A DNA stretch of 53,862 nt from an uncultured Clostridia bacterium (GCA_944391625.1 CALXUG010000015.1:1-53862), one strand, 5' to 3'. Positions 6,858 through 16,083 are shown, numbered from the stretch's first letter. Notes: a model not told the origin generated them from the letters alone. Numbers and translations: made by a program.

Positions 6858-7814
6858 TCAGTTAGCCGCGTTGTTTTTTTTGCGTTCATTGGCCTTTTCT
6901 AACCGCAGGCTGCTGGCGCTGTTAAATTTAAAAATACGGGCGCGGTCTAAAATCCGATCCGATGTTCTGCTGGTATAAAAGGCCTGGATACTGTTCAAAT
7001 CCAAATTGGAATTGATAATCCATGGTTTGTTCTGATAATTGCGGTCTTCTAAAATGGTAACTAATTGTTCCACCACAAAATCGGTGGTGCGTTCTGCCCC
7101 CAAATCGTCAATCACCAGCAGGTCGCAGCTGCGCAGCTGCTCCAGCATTTCACCGCACCGTTTATGGCTTTCTTCATATTTATACTGCCGAATCAGGTCA
7201 AACAAATCGGCCGCCCGTTTGTAAATCACAGTATTGCCATGGGCCATCACTTCATTGGCAATGGCGGCGGACAAGTGGGTTTTTCCTCGGCCCACATCTC
7301 CGGTCAGAAACAGGCACTGTTCACACTGCCCCTGCTCAATCTGCCAGGCAAATTGCTTGCACCAGCGAATTTTTTTCTCCATATCGGCAGGGTCCAGATA
7401 TTTATCGGCATAAAAATTATCAAAGGTATATTGCCGCATGGCCGCGGGCATACCGCTGCGGGAAAACAGTTCCTGCAGCCGTTCCTGCTGATAGCAGGAG
7501 CAAAGCTCGCCCGGTTTTATGTAGCCGCGATCCTGACACTTGGGGCAATCCCACTGCGGTTCATACACAGATTCGTCCAGACCATACTCCTGTAATAACT
7601 GATGCCGCTTTGCCAAAAGCTGTTCGATCTGCTGCTGCAAAGTCTGCTGCTCTTTTTTATTTTTTTGCAAAATTCCTACGCGAATCATGGCAATATTTTT
7701 TTGTCCAATGGTCTGGTCAATCTCCCGCAGCAGTGGAATCTGCCCATACAGCGCCTCGATTCTTTCATCACACTGCCGTTGTTTTTCCAGCCGCAGCTGA
7801 TCCCGGTTTATCAT
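6858..7814 (-). CDS. dnaI: DnaI/DnaC-type replicative helicase loader
   Basis: A 318-residue AAA+ protein. The N-terminal half carries a Cys-rich zinc element (CPKCQDRG and CSC near residues 93-112); the C-terminal ATPase has Walker A GDVGRGKTH and Walker B LLVIDDLGAE. This is the DnaI/DnaC class that loads DnaB/DnaC helicase onto replication origins. The upstream gene is a DnaD-like primosome protein, as expected for a replication-restart or initiation pair. ATG 7814 is chosen over GTG 7817; AGGTG lies 7 nt before it. The spacing to the upstream gene (30 bp) supports one operon. Confidence 0.9.
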   Translation of the reverse strand: MINRDQLRLEKQRQCDERIEALYGQIPLLREIDQTIGQKNIAMIRVGILQKNKKEQQTLQQQIEQLLAKRHQLLQEYGLDESVYEPQWDCPKCQDRGYIKPGELCSCYQQERLQELFSRSGMPAAMRQYTFDNFYADKYLDPADMEKKIRWCKQFAWQIEQGQCEQCLFLTGDVGRGKTHLSAAIANEVMAHGNTVIYKRAADLFDLIRQYKYEESHKRCGEMLEQLRSCDLLVIDDLGAERTTDFVVEQLVTILEDRNYQNKPWIINSNLDLNSIQAFYTSRTSDRILDRARIFKFNSASSLRLEKANERKKNNAAN

Positions 7815-7844
7815 CACAATACACCTGCTCTCTTATGTGTCTGG

Positions 7845-8783
7845 TTATTCCTCCAAAAAGCTTAAATCCACATCTTCCGATTTAAACTTTTGTGTAATGG
7901 CCGGCTTTTGCTTAACAGCTTTGGCCGCCTGATAGTCTTTTTCATTTTTTTGTTTTTCCTGTGCCAGTGCTTCCGGTGTAAAAATACCTTTTTTCTGCCA
8001 ATCCTCCAGCACCTTGTTGATATATTTCAGCGACGGATTGTCGGCTCCTGTGGTTTCCTCCACCGCCAGCATGACCATTTCATGGGTAAATTTCCATTGG
8101 GCGGTCCATTTTAGATACAGTTCCTTCTGTGGTTCGCTGGGATGATTTTTTTTGCCTAACTTGCGCAAAACCTCTGTGGTTTTATAGGTGGTGCTGTTTA
8201 AACTTTCTGCAAATTTCTGAAAACTTTGGCCATCCTTTACCTGAGCGCCGTAAGCCATCTGACAGAAAAAACGAAAATCATAATATTTGCGGTACTGCTG
8301 ATAATAAATTTTGTAAATTTCATATACCAGCGTATAGGACCAATTATACCGCTGCACCACTTCCTGAATATTCTGTTTATCCCGCAATGTCAAAAACAAG
8401 CCCAGTGTCTGCTCCAGTTTTTTTATCAGCTGGGCATAGTTAAACTCCGATGATGTATAACTGTCGTTTTCTTCAGACAAATACTGCGGCTGCTCGCCCA
8501 AATTCATGCTGATTTTATCAAACATAGGCGAAAAATCCACCGTCTGCGTATCGGTAAACCAGTGAATCAGCCCTTTGGCATGCAGTGTGCGGGCGGCTTC
8601 CAGCGCATAATGATCATTACTTTTAATCTGGTCTGTTCCGCAATAAAGCAAATACAATATTTTCCCCAAGTCTTCAAAGTTTAAGCCCAGCGGTTCCATC
8701 AGTCCCAACAGACGGCTGGGAATGCTTACCGTACCGCCTTCAAAAAACCAGGCGGTGATATTTTGTTTACTCACCTGCTCCAC
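7845..8783 (-). CDS. DnaD-domain primosome protein
   Basis: 312 residues with the two-part architecture of DnaD/DnaB primosomal proteins: an N-terminal winged-helix part (roughly 10-110, with IPSRLLGLMEPLGL and the ALEAARTLHAKGLI helix) and a C-terminal DnaB_2/DnaD domain (about 140-230, TLGLFLTLRD to YYDFRFFCQMAYG), then a charged tail. It should remodel DNA at the origin or at stalled forks together with the DnaI-type loader that follows. The start is GTG at 8783, or GTG at 8774 preceded by GAGGTGGA; both fit. It begins one base after the stop of the Asp23 fusion gene, so the two are translationally linked. Confidence 0.85.
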   Translation of the reverse strand: MEQVSKQNITAWFFEGGTVSIPSRLLGLMEPLGLNFEDLGKILYLLYCGTDQIKSNDHYALEAARTLHAKGLIHWFTDTQTVDFSPMFDKISMNLGEQPQYLSEENDSYTSSEFNYAQLIKKLEQTLGLFLTLRDKQNIQEVVQRYNWSYTLVYEIYKIYYQQYRKYYDFRFFCQMAYGAQVKDGQSFQKFAESLNSTTYKTTEVLRKLGKKNHPSEPQKELYLKWTAQWKFTHEMVMLAVEETTGADNPSLKYINKVLEDWQKKGIFTPEALAQEKQKNEKDYQAAKAVKQKPAITQKFKSEDVDLSFLEE

Positions 8784-8784
8784 C

Positions 8785-9600
8785 TCATCCTACCGTGATG
8801 CCGGTAATCCGCACATCAATTTTCAATACTGTCAGATTGGTCATCTCATCCAGAGCGTCAATGGTGTTTATCTGAAACTGCTCAATAGCTGCCTGAATGG
8901 GAATGCCAAACCGTATTTTCATTTCACAATAGATGCTGACGCCAAAATCGTTCATATCCACCTGAATTTTAGCACCCCGGTCAAATTCCTCCTGCCGGTT
9001 CAGGTTATGCCGTACAATCTGCTCAATGGCATTTTCCGAGATAGTCAGTCTGCCCAGCTGCGAAAACCGCGGACGCACAATACATTTATCCTCTGCTGTT
9101 TTTCCTGTCTTGTCCTTTTTCTTGGTCATAAAGCCAAAGATAGAATCAATCCAGTAATTGGGCAGATCTTTTTTTACCTCAATGCTTGGCAGCGGAATAA
9201 CATGCTTGCCTTCCCGCCGCATGCGCTGCGCTTCTTCAATCTGCTCGGCAGTGGCAATATCCTGAATGAAGATTTTGTATTTTACCGCAGGCAGATGCAG
9301 CGCCGCTGTAATGCGGTCTATCATCTTTTCTGACGTGCCCAGAATCAGTATCTTTTTGGGCTGCAGCTGTTGGATGCGCTCCCGCACATGAGCCGCATGG
9401 ATAGGGTCATGAAAAATTGCCCGTTTCACTGCAGCTACAGTGGTTTCCTCTGCTTTTGCCGAACTTCCGGCCATTTTTTTGCCATCTTTAATCAGCAAAC
9501 CGTCATCAATCATTAATTCAATGCCATAATCCTCCATAACCGAATTGGCGTTATGACTTTTTCCGGTGCCGCTGGCTCCAATTAACGCATAGATTTCCAT
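8785..9600 (-). CDS. P-loop ATPase fused to an Asp23/Gls24-like domain
   Basis: 271 residues in two parts. The N-terminal part begins MEIYALIGASGTGKS, a Walker A within the first 15 residues, with an Asp-Asp pair (MIDDGLLI) and KILILGTS further on, so it is a small P-loop NTPase. The C-terminal part (about 180-271, from RLTISENAIEQIVRH to KIDVRITG) matches Asp23/Gls24 envelope-stress proteins. The fusion is unusual, since Asp23 proteins are normally stand-alone (one is at 48015-48449). It sits between sfsA (overlapping by 19 bp) and the DnaD gene, tied to the replication loaders by tight spacing. Ribosome site GGGAGGA precedes ATG 9600. The biological role is unknown. Confidence 0.8.
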   Translation of the reverse strand: MEIYALIGASGTGKSHNANSVMEDYGIELMIDDGLLIKDGKKMAGSSAKAEETTVAAVKRAIFHDPIHAAHVRERIQQLQPKKILILGTSEKMIDRITAALHLPAVKYKIFIQDIATAEQIEEAQRMRREGKHVIPLPSIEVKKDLPNYWIDSIFGFMTKKKDKTGKTAEDKCIVRPRFSQLGRLTISENAIEQIVRHNLNRQEEFDRGAKIQVDMNDFGVSIYCEMKIRFGIPIQAAIEQFQINTIDALDEMTNLTVLKIDVRITGITVG

Positions 9601-10307
9601 TCTTGTTCCTCCCGCATAGGAATGGTTCCTGTATATCGAATCCCCTGCAAATCAATCTGGCAGGTGTATATATAAATTTCTACCCCGGCTTGCCGGGCCA
9701 GCTGCAGCTGCTGCCCGAACGCGGGGTCTGTTTCCCAGTTGACGGCAAACCGGCTGGCCTGGTTGCCCATCACCAGAAAAATAACCGCGCTGTCCAAGCC
9801 GTCCTGTTTACATTGCATCAGTTCCTGTAAATGCTTACTGCCTCTGGCCGTGGGCGCATCGGGAAATCGGGCAGTGTCACCGTCCAGCAAATTAACCGAT
9901 TTCACCTCGGCATAACAGCGTTTTCCCCCTCGCTGCAGCTGAAAGTCAAAACGGCTTTTCCCATAGGTTTTTTCCCGCATAATTTGAGTAACATCGGCAA
10001 AGGCTGTCAAAATTCCCTGTTGCAGCCAAAAATGCACAATGTCATTGGCCAGATGGGCATTTAAACACACATAGCCTTCCCCCTGCTGCACCAACAGCAG
10101 GGTATAAGCAGTTTTGCGATTGGCACCAGATGCAGGCTGCACCCATACCGCCGCGCCCGGTATCAATAATTCCCGCATACGGCCGGAGTTTGGCACATGC
10201 ACCTTAACCCGCTGACCATCCAGCTCTACCTCAGCCCGAAACCGATTGTCCCGCTGTACAAAGATCGCTTTCTGCAGCGGCCCTAATGGAAACACTGGCT
10301 GGTTCAT
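9582..10307 (-). CDS. sfsA: SfsA family protein (sugar fermentation stimulation)
   Basis: 241 residues, the usual SfsA length. Characteristic stretches are HVPNSGRM (about 37-44), AEVKSVNLLDG and FPDAPTARGSKHLQEL; AEVKS is the PD-(D/E)XK-like nuclease motif of this family. SfsA is described as a nucleic-acid-binding protein; its exact role is unclear. ATG 10307 follows AGGAAGCG and overlaps the stop of the upstream peptidase gene (10304), and its own 3' end overlaps the Asp23 fusion gene, so the run peptidase-sfsA-ATPase-dnaD-dnaI is one coupled operon. Confidence 0.93.
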   Translation of the reverse strand: MNQPVFPLGPLQKAIFVQRDNRFRAEVELDGQRVKVHVPNSGRMRELLIPGAAVWVQPASGANRKTAYTLLLVQQGEGYVCLNAHLANDIVHFWLQQGILTAFADVTQIMREKTYGKSRFDFQLQRGGKRCYAEVKSVNLLDGDTARFPDAPTARGSKHLQELMQCKQDGLDSAVIFLVMGNQASRFAVNWETDPAFGQQLQLARQAGVEIYIYTCQIDLQGIRYTGTIPMREEQEWKSMR

Positions 10308-11422
10308 ACCATCGCTTCCTCCATTACCGCCACAATAAACCGCGCTGCCGCTTCCATCTCGGCAATATTCAAATATTCCTCTGTGCTATGCACTTTGGTC
10401 ATTCCCACACCTACATTGGCTGCCGGAATCCCTTTTCCGCAAAATACATTGGCATCGCTGCCGCCGCCGCTTTTTACCAGCTGCGGCTCCATGCCCAATT
10501 TACGCAGCGCGGCACAAGCCAGCTGCACAGTGGTGCTGTCCGGACTTAAATCAATGGCTGCATAACATTCTTCTACCTTCACTTCGGCCTGTCCGCCCAG
10601 CTGTTCTGCCGCTTCGCGGCAACATTGAATCATATGGGCAATCTGGCTGTCTACCTTACTCTTATTTAAGCTGCGTGCTTCGCCATAAATCACCGTTTCG
10701 TCAGTCACAATATTTGTTGCCCGTCCGCCCTGAATGATACCGATATTGGCAGTGCTTTCCTCATCCAGCCGTCCCAACCGCATAGCAGCAATGGCTTTGG
10801 CTGCCATCTGAATGGCGCTGATACCTTTTTCCGGCGCTACACCGGCGTGGGCAGCTCTGCCCCGAAACGTAACAGTCAAATCAATATGATATGGCGATGC
10901 CACACATATTTCGCTGGGCATACCGTCGCTGTCAAAAAAATATGCCGCATCAATAGCAGGCAGCTGTTCGCTGTCCAAATATTTGGCGCCCAGCAAACCG
11001 ATTTCTTCCGCCACTGTAAAGATAATCTGCACCGGTCCATGCTGCAAACCGCTTTCTTCCATAGCCGCAGCCGCTTCCAAAATAGCCGCGATCCCGGCCT
11101 TATCATCTCCGCCCAGTATGGTAGTGCCATCACTGCGGATGATACCCTGCTCCACAATTGGCTTTACACCGTTCCCCGGTTTCACCGTATCCATATGAGC
11201 GCAGAACAATAAGCACTTTCCTGCACCTGTCCCCGCTTTATAAGCAATCACATTGCCAGCATTGCCGCCAAAACTTTCACCGGCGTTATCTTCCCTCACT
11301 GTATAACCCAGCGCAGTCAGCCGCGCTGTCACATAATCAGCCACAGCCCGTTCCTGCTTGCTCTCCGAATCCAGCTGCACCAAATCCAAAACTGTCTGCA
11401 CCAGTCGTTCCTGTTGTATCAT
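10304..11422 (-). CDS. M20-family metallopeptidase (PepT-like)
   Basis: About 372 residues. Metal ligands are visible: HMDT with the following Asp (AHMDTVKPGNGV), GGDDKAG, the EE pair in TVAEEIGLLGAKYLD, D in YFFDSDG, and H near the C-terminus in TKVHSTEEY. The dimerisation domain is in the middle. This fits PepT-like tripeptidases or related M20 aminopeptidases; exact substrate unknown. Cytoplasmic. The frame is open from ATG 11461, but no ribosome site precedes it; ATG 11422 (MIQQERLVQTVL) matches where family members begin and has AAAGGAC/GAGG upstream. It heads the operon running through dnaI. Confidence 0.85.
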   Translation of the reverse strand: MIQQERLVQTVLDLVQLDSESKQERAVADYVTARLTALGYTVREDNAGESFGGNAGNVIAYKAGTGAGKCLLFCAHMDTVKPGNGVKPIVEQGIIRSDGTTILGGDDKAGIAAILEAAAAMEESGLQHGPVQIIFTVAEEIGLLGAKYLDSEQLPAIDAAYFFDSDGMPSEICVASPYHIDLTVTFRGRAAHAGVAPEKGISAIQMAAKAIAAMRLGRLDEESTANIGIIQGGRATNIVTDETVIYGEARSLNKSKVDSQIAHMIQCCREAAEQLGGQAEVKVEECYAAIDLSPDSTTVQLACAALRKLGMEPQLVKSGGGSDANVFCGKGIPAANVGVGMTKVHSTEEYLNIAEMEAAARFIVAVMEEAMV

Positions 11423-11612
11423 CTTCCTCACCAGTCCTTTTCCCATCGTTTTTATATCCATTATTATAATACTTTTTTCTCAAAAATTGCATGCAATCAA
11501 TAAAAAAACAAAACAGATCTTACCTGTTTCACACACTGCATGACGCACAGCTATTTTATCATAAATCTGCCTGAAAGCCAATCTTCCCTTGTTTAAGCCA
11601 AACCAAAACAAT

Positions 11613-11673
11613 TAAAAAATAAAGACAGCACACCCATTTTTCTTATCATAAAGATAAAAATGACTATGCTGTC
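11613..11673 (-). terminator. Terminator after the phenylacetate-CoA-ligase-like gene
   Basis: Minus strand: TGACAGCA-type arms (11624-11630 with 11667-11673) extended inward by CATTTTT/AAAAATG pairing, followed by TTTATTTTTTA. It lies 5 bp past the gene end, in a strand-specific orientation, so it ends the aromatic-sulfate cluster. Confidence 0.8.
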
Positions 11674-11677
11674 CTAT

Positions 11678-12979
11678 TCAAATATTTCGCAAATCTATTA
11701 CATGTTTCGCTTTTCCTTGAAACCGTTCCAGAGATTTCGGTGCTACAAGTGTTACCTTTACCCGCAACCCTAAAAGAGAACGCAACTTCGTATACAACAT
11801 TGTTTCCAATCGATGCTTTTCTTCACAACCCATAAATTGTGGATTTTGTTTTAACTCCAACTTTACTTCTAATGAATCCATTATACCATCCCGCTGTACT
11901 ACAAGCATATAGTGCGGGCTGAGTGCTGTAATACCTGCAATTGCATTTTCTACTTGCGATGGAAATACATTCACCCCTTTTACAATAATCATATCATCCA
12001 CTCGTCCTTTAATTTTATCAATACGAGCATGGGTACGTCCGCACGCACAGGGTTCGTAATTGATGCAAGTGATATCCCCGGTCCTATAACGAATAATTGG
12101 CATGGCTTCTTTTGTAAGAGAAGTCATTACTAATTCTCCCACTTTTCCTTCCCCTAAGATTTCTTGGTTTTCTATACTAATAATCTCTGGCAGAAAGTGA
12201 TCCTCCGCCACATGTAAGCCTTGCCGTAATTGGCATTCTCCTGCTACACCTGGACCTATCAACTCACTCATACCATAATTATCTGTCACAAAAATACCAG
12301 CGTTCCGCTCAATCATCCTTCTTGCTTCAGTGGAACAACTTTCACTACCGAACAAACCAATTCGCAAATTTAATTTATCCTTTAGTCCACGTTCTGCAAT
12401 TAACTCTGATAAATATAATCCATAAGACGGCGTTGCCACCAACACCGAAGTCTGTAAATCTTCCATCATCAATAATTGTCGCTCTGTATTTCCTGATGAT
12501 AGCGGCACTACCATGGCGCCAACTCGTTCTAGCCCCTGATGCAATCCCAACGCACCTGTAAATAATCCGTAGCCAAAAGAAATCTGAGCTATGTCTTCAC
12601 AGGTAACACCTGCTGCCACAGCGATCCGTGCAACCAAATCAGACCAGTTATTCAAATCATTTCGTGTATAACCCACCAAGGTAGGTTTTCCTGTAGTACC
12701 GGACGATCCCTGCAGTCGCACTAAGTTTTTGCATGGTTGTGCAAAAGCTCCAAAGGGATAGCATTGTCGCAAATCTTCTTTTGTTGTATATGGTAAATAT
12801 TGCAGATCTGATAAATTTTTGATATCTGTTGGTTTTATACCGTTTTCGTCCATTTTAGCTCTATAAAAGGGAACATTTTGGTAGCTATACTGCACACTCC
12901 ATTTCAACCGCTCCAATTGTAGCGCTTCTAACGACTTACGCGGCATCATTTCTATCTCTTGTTGCCACATTGTTGCCAT
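11678..12979 (-). CDS. paaK: Phenylacetate-CoA-ligase-like adenylating enzyme
   Basis: About 433 residues, the usual PaaK length. Adenylation motifs: GSSGTTGKPT (A3 loop) near 98-107, GLFGSESCSTE, the GMSELIGPG turn and YRTGDIT (about 310), then a C-terminal lid beginning KGRVDDMIIVKGVNVFPSQVE. It activates an aromatic acid to its CoA thioester with ATP; phenylacetate is the name-giving substrate but indoleacetate and other arylacetates are accepted by relatives. The chosen ATG 12979 stands 9 nt after AAGGG; ATG 12988 is a longer alternative. It is the last gene of the unit arylsulfotransferase-like, SLC13 transporter, ligase. Clearly more AT-rich than the neighbours at 7-11 kb. Confidence 0.88.
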   Translation of the reverse strand: MATMWQQEIEMMPRKSLEALQLERLKWSVQYSYQNVPFYRAKMDENGIKPTDIKNLSDLQYLPYTTKEDLRQCYPFGAFAQPCKNLVRLQGSSGTTGKPTLVGYTRNDLNNWSDLVARIAVAAGVTCEDIAQISFGYGLFTGALGLHQGLERVGAMVVPLSSGNTERQLLMMEDLQTSVLVATPSYGLYLSELIAERGLKDKLNLRIGLFGSESCSTEARRMIERNAGIFVTDNYGMSELIGPGVAGECQLRQGLHVAEDHFLPEIISIENQEILGEGKVGELVMTSLTKEAMPIIRYRTGDITCINYEPCACGRTHARIDKIKGRVDDMIIVKGVNVFPSQVENAIAGITALSPHYMLVVQRDGIMDSLEVKLELKQNPQFMGCEEKHRLETMLYTKLRSLLGLRVKVTLVAPKSLERFQGKAKHVIDLRNI

Positions 12980-13034
12980 ATTCATCATCCCTTATTGAAA
13001 ATTAGCCGGAAGAAAAACCTTCCGGCTAATTGCT

Positions 13035-14492
13035 CTATCCAAAAATCATTTGTACAATCGGAATCCCTAAGCAGCAAAGCACCATTGCAACTACAATAAA
13101 GCACCCTGCATATTTATAGATATCCTTTGTTCGAATCCATTCACTATTACCGAACATAACCGCAGCCATTGGTGAAGCGGATGGAAATAAAAATGCCAAG
13201 AAGCAAGAGTATACAATTAATACCATTAATGCCACAGGTGAAATACCTAATGCTAATCCTATTGGATAAAATGCTGGAAATAAAATAGTTGGCACTGTTA
13301 CATTAATCATAAAGTTTGTCAATATTAATGCACTTGCAGATACTAATACCAAAAATACAATTGGAGATTTCCCTTCTACAAGTGGGCTTAATACCTGCAC
13401 CAAAAAAGCATTAATTCCTGCTTTTTCCGATGAAAACACTCGTAACGCCAATGGTAGTACCGCTGCACCTAAAAACATTACATCAAAGGAAACGCCTTCA
13501 CGGATGATGGAACGAGGCTCCATTAAAGGTTCTCCATCTACATGAATGATACACATCAGTAAACATATTAAAGCCGCAACACCTGTTGCAGAAATTTTAC
13601 TAAAGATAATATTGAATATCCAATTTACAGGCGTAATACTCGGTGCCAACATCATGATAACCAACGCCAACATCAAAGCTAACATTATTTTCTGACCTTT
13701 ATTCAAAGATAAATCTTTTGCCGCAAAATATTCTTCATCCAATGCTTTCAAATTTTCTGTGGATATACGAAATACAAATTTACCAAGTAAAATATAACTC
13801 GCTAGTAAAATACTACACATCATAAATGACCACACAGTAAAAATAAAACTATTAAGAACCATACCACTGATCTCTTCTAGCATTACAAAAGCTACCGCAC
13901 CAACAGTACGGAACGGAAACAGCCCATCACCTAAACAGGCAGCAATCACGATACCAATTAACATATAACTAGTATACGGCATATTTTTTTCTAGTTTCAC
14001 TTCTTCTACGATATCATAAAAAATAACCCATCCTAAAAATATCATTGCTGTTGAACTTGTCATGGAAGAAATTAAAGAAATAGCAATTAAAAAGCTATAA
14101 GAAAATAGCCATGGGCGACCTAATACAACTTTTCTTGAAATGAACCATAAGGCTATCAGTTTACTGATTCCTGCCTTTTCTAAACTTTTGGCTACCATCA
14201 TCATGAAAAAAATCAGCAACATAACAGGACTGCCCCAGCCATTGGCAAATACTTCACCCAACGGTAATACACCTAACAATGGCATGGCCAATATACCCAC
14301 AATACTCGGCCAAATCATACCTAGCGTGCACCAACCAAATAATAAACCAAAAAAGATACCTATCGTTTTCATTCCATAGGAAGTTAACGGTTCTGGAGCT
14401 GGTAAATAACCAAATCCAAATATCAATAAGAAAAAAATCGCTATTTTTATCCAAAATTTTATTTGACTGTCTTTTGTGCTTGCTGTATCCAT
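13035..14492 (-). CDS. SLC13/DASS-type sodium:anion symporter
   Basis: About 485 residues with roughly eleven to twelve hydrophobic helices. It has the DASS-family features, including repeated Ser/Asn-Thr-rich re-entrant loops: SSMTSSTAMIFLGW near 150 and NFMINVTVPTILFPAF near 410. Members import dicarboxylates, sulfate or other small anions with Na+. In this context (arylsulfotransferase and aryl-CoA ligase neighbours) an aromatic acid or sulfate ester is a reasonable but unproven cargo. ATG 14492 was preferred to ATG 14510 because GGGAG lies 11 nt ahead of it. A terminator-like hairpin (14511-14568) stands in front of the gene. Confidence 0.88.
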   Translation of the reverse strand: MDTASTKDSQIKFWIKIAIFFLLIFGFGYLPAPEPLTSYGMKTIGIFFGLLFGWCTLGMIWPSIVGILAMPLLGVLPLGEVFANGWGSPVMLLIFFMMMVAKSLEKAGISKLIALWFISRKVVLGRPWLFSYSFLIAISLISSMTSSTAMIFLGWVIFYDIVEEVKLEKNMPYTSYMLIGIVIAACLGDGLFPFRTVGAVAFVMLEEISGMVLNSFIFTVWSFMMCSILLASYILLGKFVFRISTENLKALDEEYFAAKDLSLNKGQKIMLALMLALVIMMLAPSITPVNWIFNIIFSKISATGVAALICLLMCIIHVDGEPLMEPRSIIREGVSFDVMFLGAAVLPLALRVFSSEKAGINAFLVQVLSPLVEGKSPIVFLVLVSASALILTNFMINVTVPTILFPAFYPIGLALGISPVALMVLIVYSCFLAFLFPSASPMAAVMFGNSEWIRTKDIYKYAGCFIVVAMVLCCLGIPIVQMIFG

Positions 14493-14510
14493 AATAAGTT
14501 CATCTCCCAT

Positions 14511-14568
14511 CTAAAGAAAAAGCAAAGGCACCTCTTAAACCATATATTAGATTCGAGATACCCTTGCT
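14511..14568 (-). terminator. Intercistronic terminator or attenuator
   Basis: Minus strand: a 14-bp stem with no mismatch (some G-T pairs) between 14555-14568 and 14521-14534, then TTTTTCTTT, lying between the first arylsulfotransferase-like gene and the SLC13 gene. The ribosome site and ATG of the transporter follow directly. It should reduce or regulate read-through into the transporter and ligase genes. Confidence 0.75.
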
Positions 14569-14600
14569 GGAAACATTGTTTATCCTTTATTTCTCGGCTA

Positions 14601-15881
14601 TTAACTATTAATTTTATTTGCCCAATACATGGCTTCTGCACCAAATAACTGATTCAACTGTTGTGTTTTTTTCATATCAAAAATTTTACCAGCTAAACCT
14701 GGATAATTTAGTGGATAACGCATAGCTCTAAATACACAGTTGGTTTTACCATGACGAACTCCAGAATTCGTGTAAAATGGAGATAAGTATTCCCAAACAA
14801 TTTCTTTATTTTGTGTTACTTCAAAGAACCGACCGGTAGCACCTTCACAGATAAACGTATTACCATTCGGCAGTCGCTGGCAACTACTAATATAAGTAGA
14901 ATAAAAATCAACTGGAACTTCAGACCGATACTCCCACTCTATTTTGTTGGTTTCTGGATTAATTTCAATTACTCGGCTGAAATCTGGTGGGAAATAGTTT
15001 GTACTACCATCTGGATCAGCAGAGTGGAATCGGCCATTATCAAAGAATAAAATATTACCATTCTCTAATCCATGCGGATCATGTGGGAAGGAAATTTTCT
15101 GTTCTTCCTGCCCAAAACGCCATTTTACTTTTTTGGTTTCTTTATCCCAAATATAAACTTGACTTAAATTGTAGGAAGTGGAAATCAAATTACCATCCGG
15201 TAATTCTTCAATAGAATTTAAACCTGGCCATAAAGAACGCCCTGTTAATGGAGTAATCACATCTAGTTCTGGATCTAATGCTTCAGATAAATCCATTTCC
15301 CACACAACTTCATTCTGTGGATTCAACTCTGTTAATACTAACGTATAAATTTTTCCTTGTGCATCTGCTGTTGGGCGTTCACCTGCTTTATGACTCCATG
15401 CTGGGTTAGAACCGCCTACTTCAGAACCTGGCAGGCCACCTTTAATTTTAGCTTGTAACTCTGGACGAATTTCTTTTACAACATTTACAATGGTATTCCC
15501 ATTTTTCAAACGGCAACGGTCATGGTAATCATGGTTCATATTGTCATATTCCCATACAATATTACTATCCCAGTCCAGTTCCATCACAGTAGTACAATTA
15601 AAACCAACATTAATAAAATTTTCTGGATATCGTTCTTTTATATCTACAGAACACAGAATATGACCATTCGGCAGTAAATCTGCATGCATTTTAATTAAAC
15701 CTGGAACTTCCCAATAGTGAACGAAATTACCATTCATGTCCATTAAATAAACTTTACTGGTTGTATTGCCTTCCATCTGTTTCCATCTTGTTAACAGTGG
15801 ACAAAATAGTGTGTATCCCTCATAAGCCTTATCTACACGATGTGTACTAACCCCATGTTTACCTCTTTTTACTAATGACAT
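14601..15881 (-). CDS. Arylsulfotransferase-family protein (beta-propeller)
   Basis: 426 residues with repeated propeller blades, visible as recurring W-E-Y or W-x-F edges (NIVWEYDNM, VVWEMDL, KVKWRFG, KIEWEYRS, EIVWEYLS) and LPNGN/DGN turns. It matches the ASST (bacterial aryl-sulfate sulfotransferase) family, which moves a sulfuryl group between phenols through a sulfo-histidine. H in FPHDPHGLENGN followed by FFDNG aligns by spacing with the H-x9-x-FDNG element of the second copy (16854-18740), so it is the likely active histidine. No signal peptide, unlike periplasmic E. coli AssT. Ribosome site AGGAGG precedes ATG 15881. First gene of a unit with the SLC13 transporter and the ligase. Confidence 0.8.
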   Translation of the reverse strand: MSLVKRGKHGVSTHRVDKAYEGYTLFCPLLTRWKQMEGNTTSKVYLMDMNGNFVHYWEVPGLIKMHADLLPNGHILCSVDIKERYPENFINVGFNCTTVMELDWDSNIVWEYDNMNHDYHDRCRLKNGNTIVNVVKEIRPELQAKIKGGLPGSEVGGSNPAWSHKAGERPTADAQGKIYTLVLTELNPQNEVVWEMDLSEALDPELDVITPLTGRSLWPGLNSIEELPDGNLISTSYNLSQVYIWDKETKKVKWRFGQEEQKISFPHDPHGLENGNILFFDNGRFHSADPDGSTNYFPPDFSRVIEINPETNKIEWEYRSEVPVDFYSTYISSCQRLPNGNTFICEGATGRFFEVTQNKEIVWEYLSPFYTNSGVRHGKTNCVFRAMRYPLNYPGLAGKIFDMKKTQQLNQLFGAEAMYWANKINS

Positions 15882-16047
15882 ATAAAACTCCTCCTATACT
15901 ATATTTTGTATATGATATATTGCTTTTTGCTTACCGGTTAAGCATTACTTTTGACACATTTAATATATCACAGACTTCCATAGTATACCTGTAGTCTAAA
16001 CTTCACCTTATTAGGTTTATTAGTTTGTCTTATATACCTTATTGTAA

Positions 16048-16083
16048 TTGTAAACAAATCATATCTATGTTATTCTTAACATA
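16048..16083 (+). promoter_or_regulatory. Promoter and Crp/Fnr-like operator of the regulator gene
   Basis: TTGTAA (16048-16053), 17-bp spacer and TATTCT (16071-16076). Over the -10 lies a perfect inverted repeat, TATGTTA-TTCT-TAACATA (16066-16083), with the arm-N4-arm geometry of FNR-type sites. Because it covers the -10, binding should repress the regulator's own gene; it may also reach the divergent arylsulfotransferase promoter. Confidence 0.5.

Noticed and set aside
7065-7595. Plus-strand frame opposite the helicase loader
   Set aside because: Antisense shadow of a conserved AAA+ gene.
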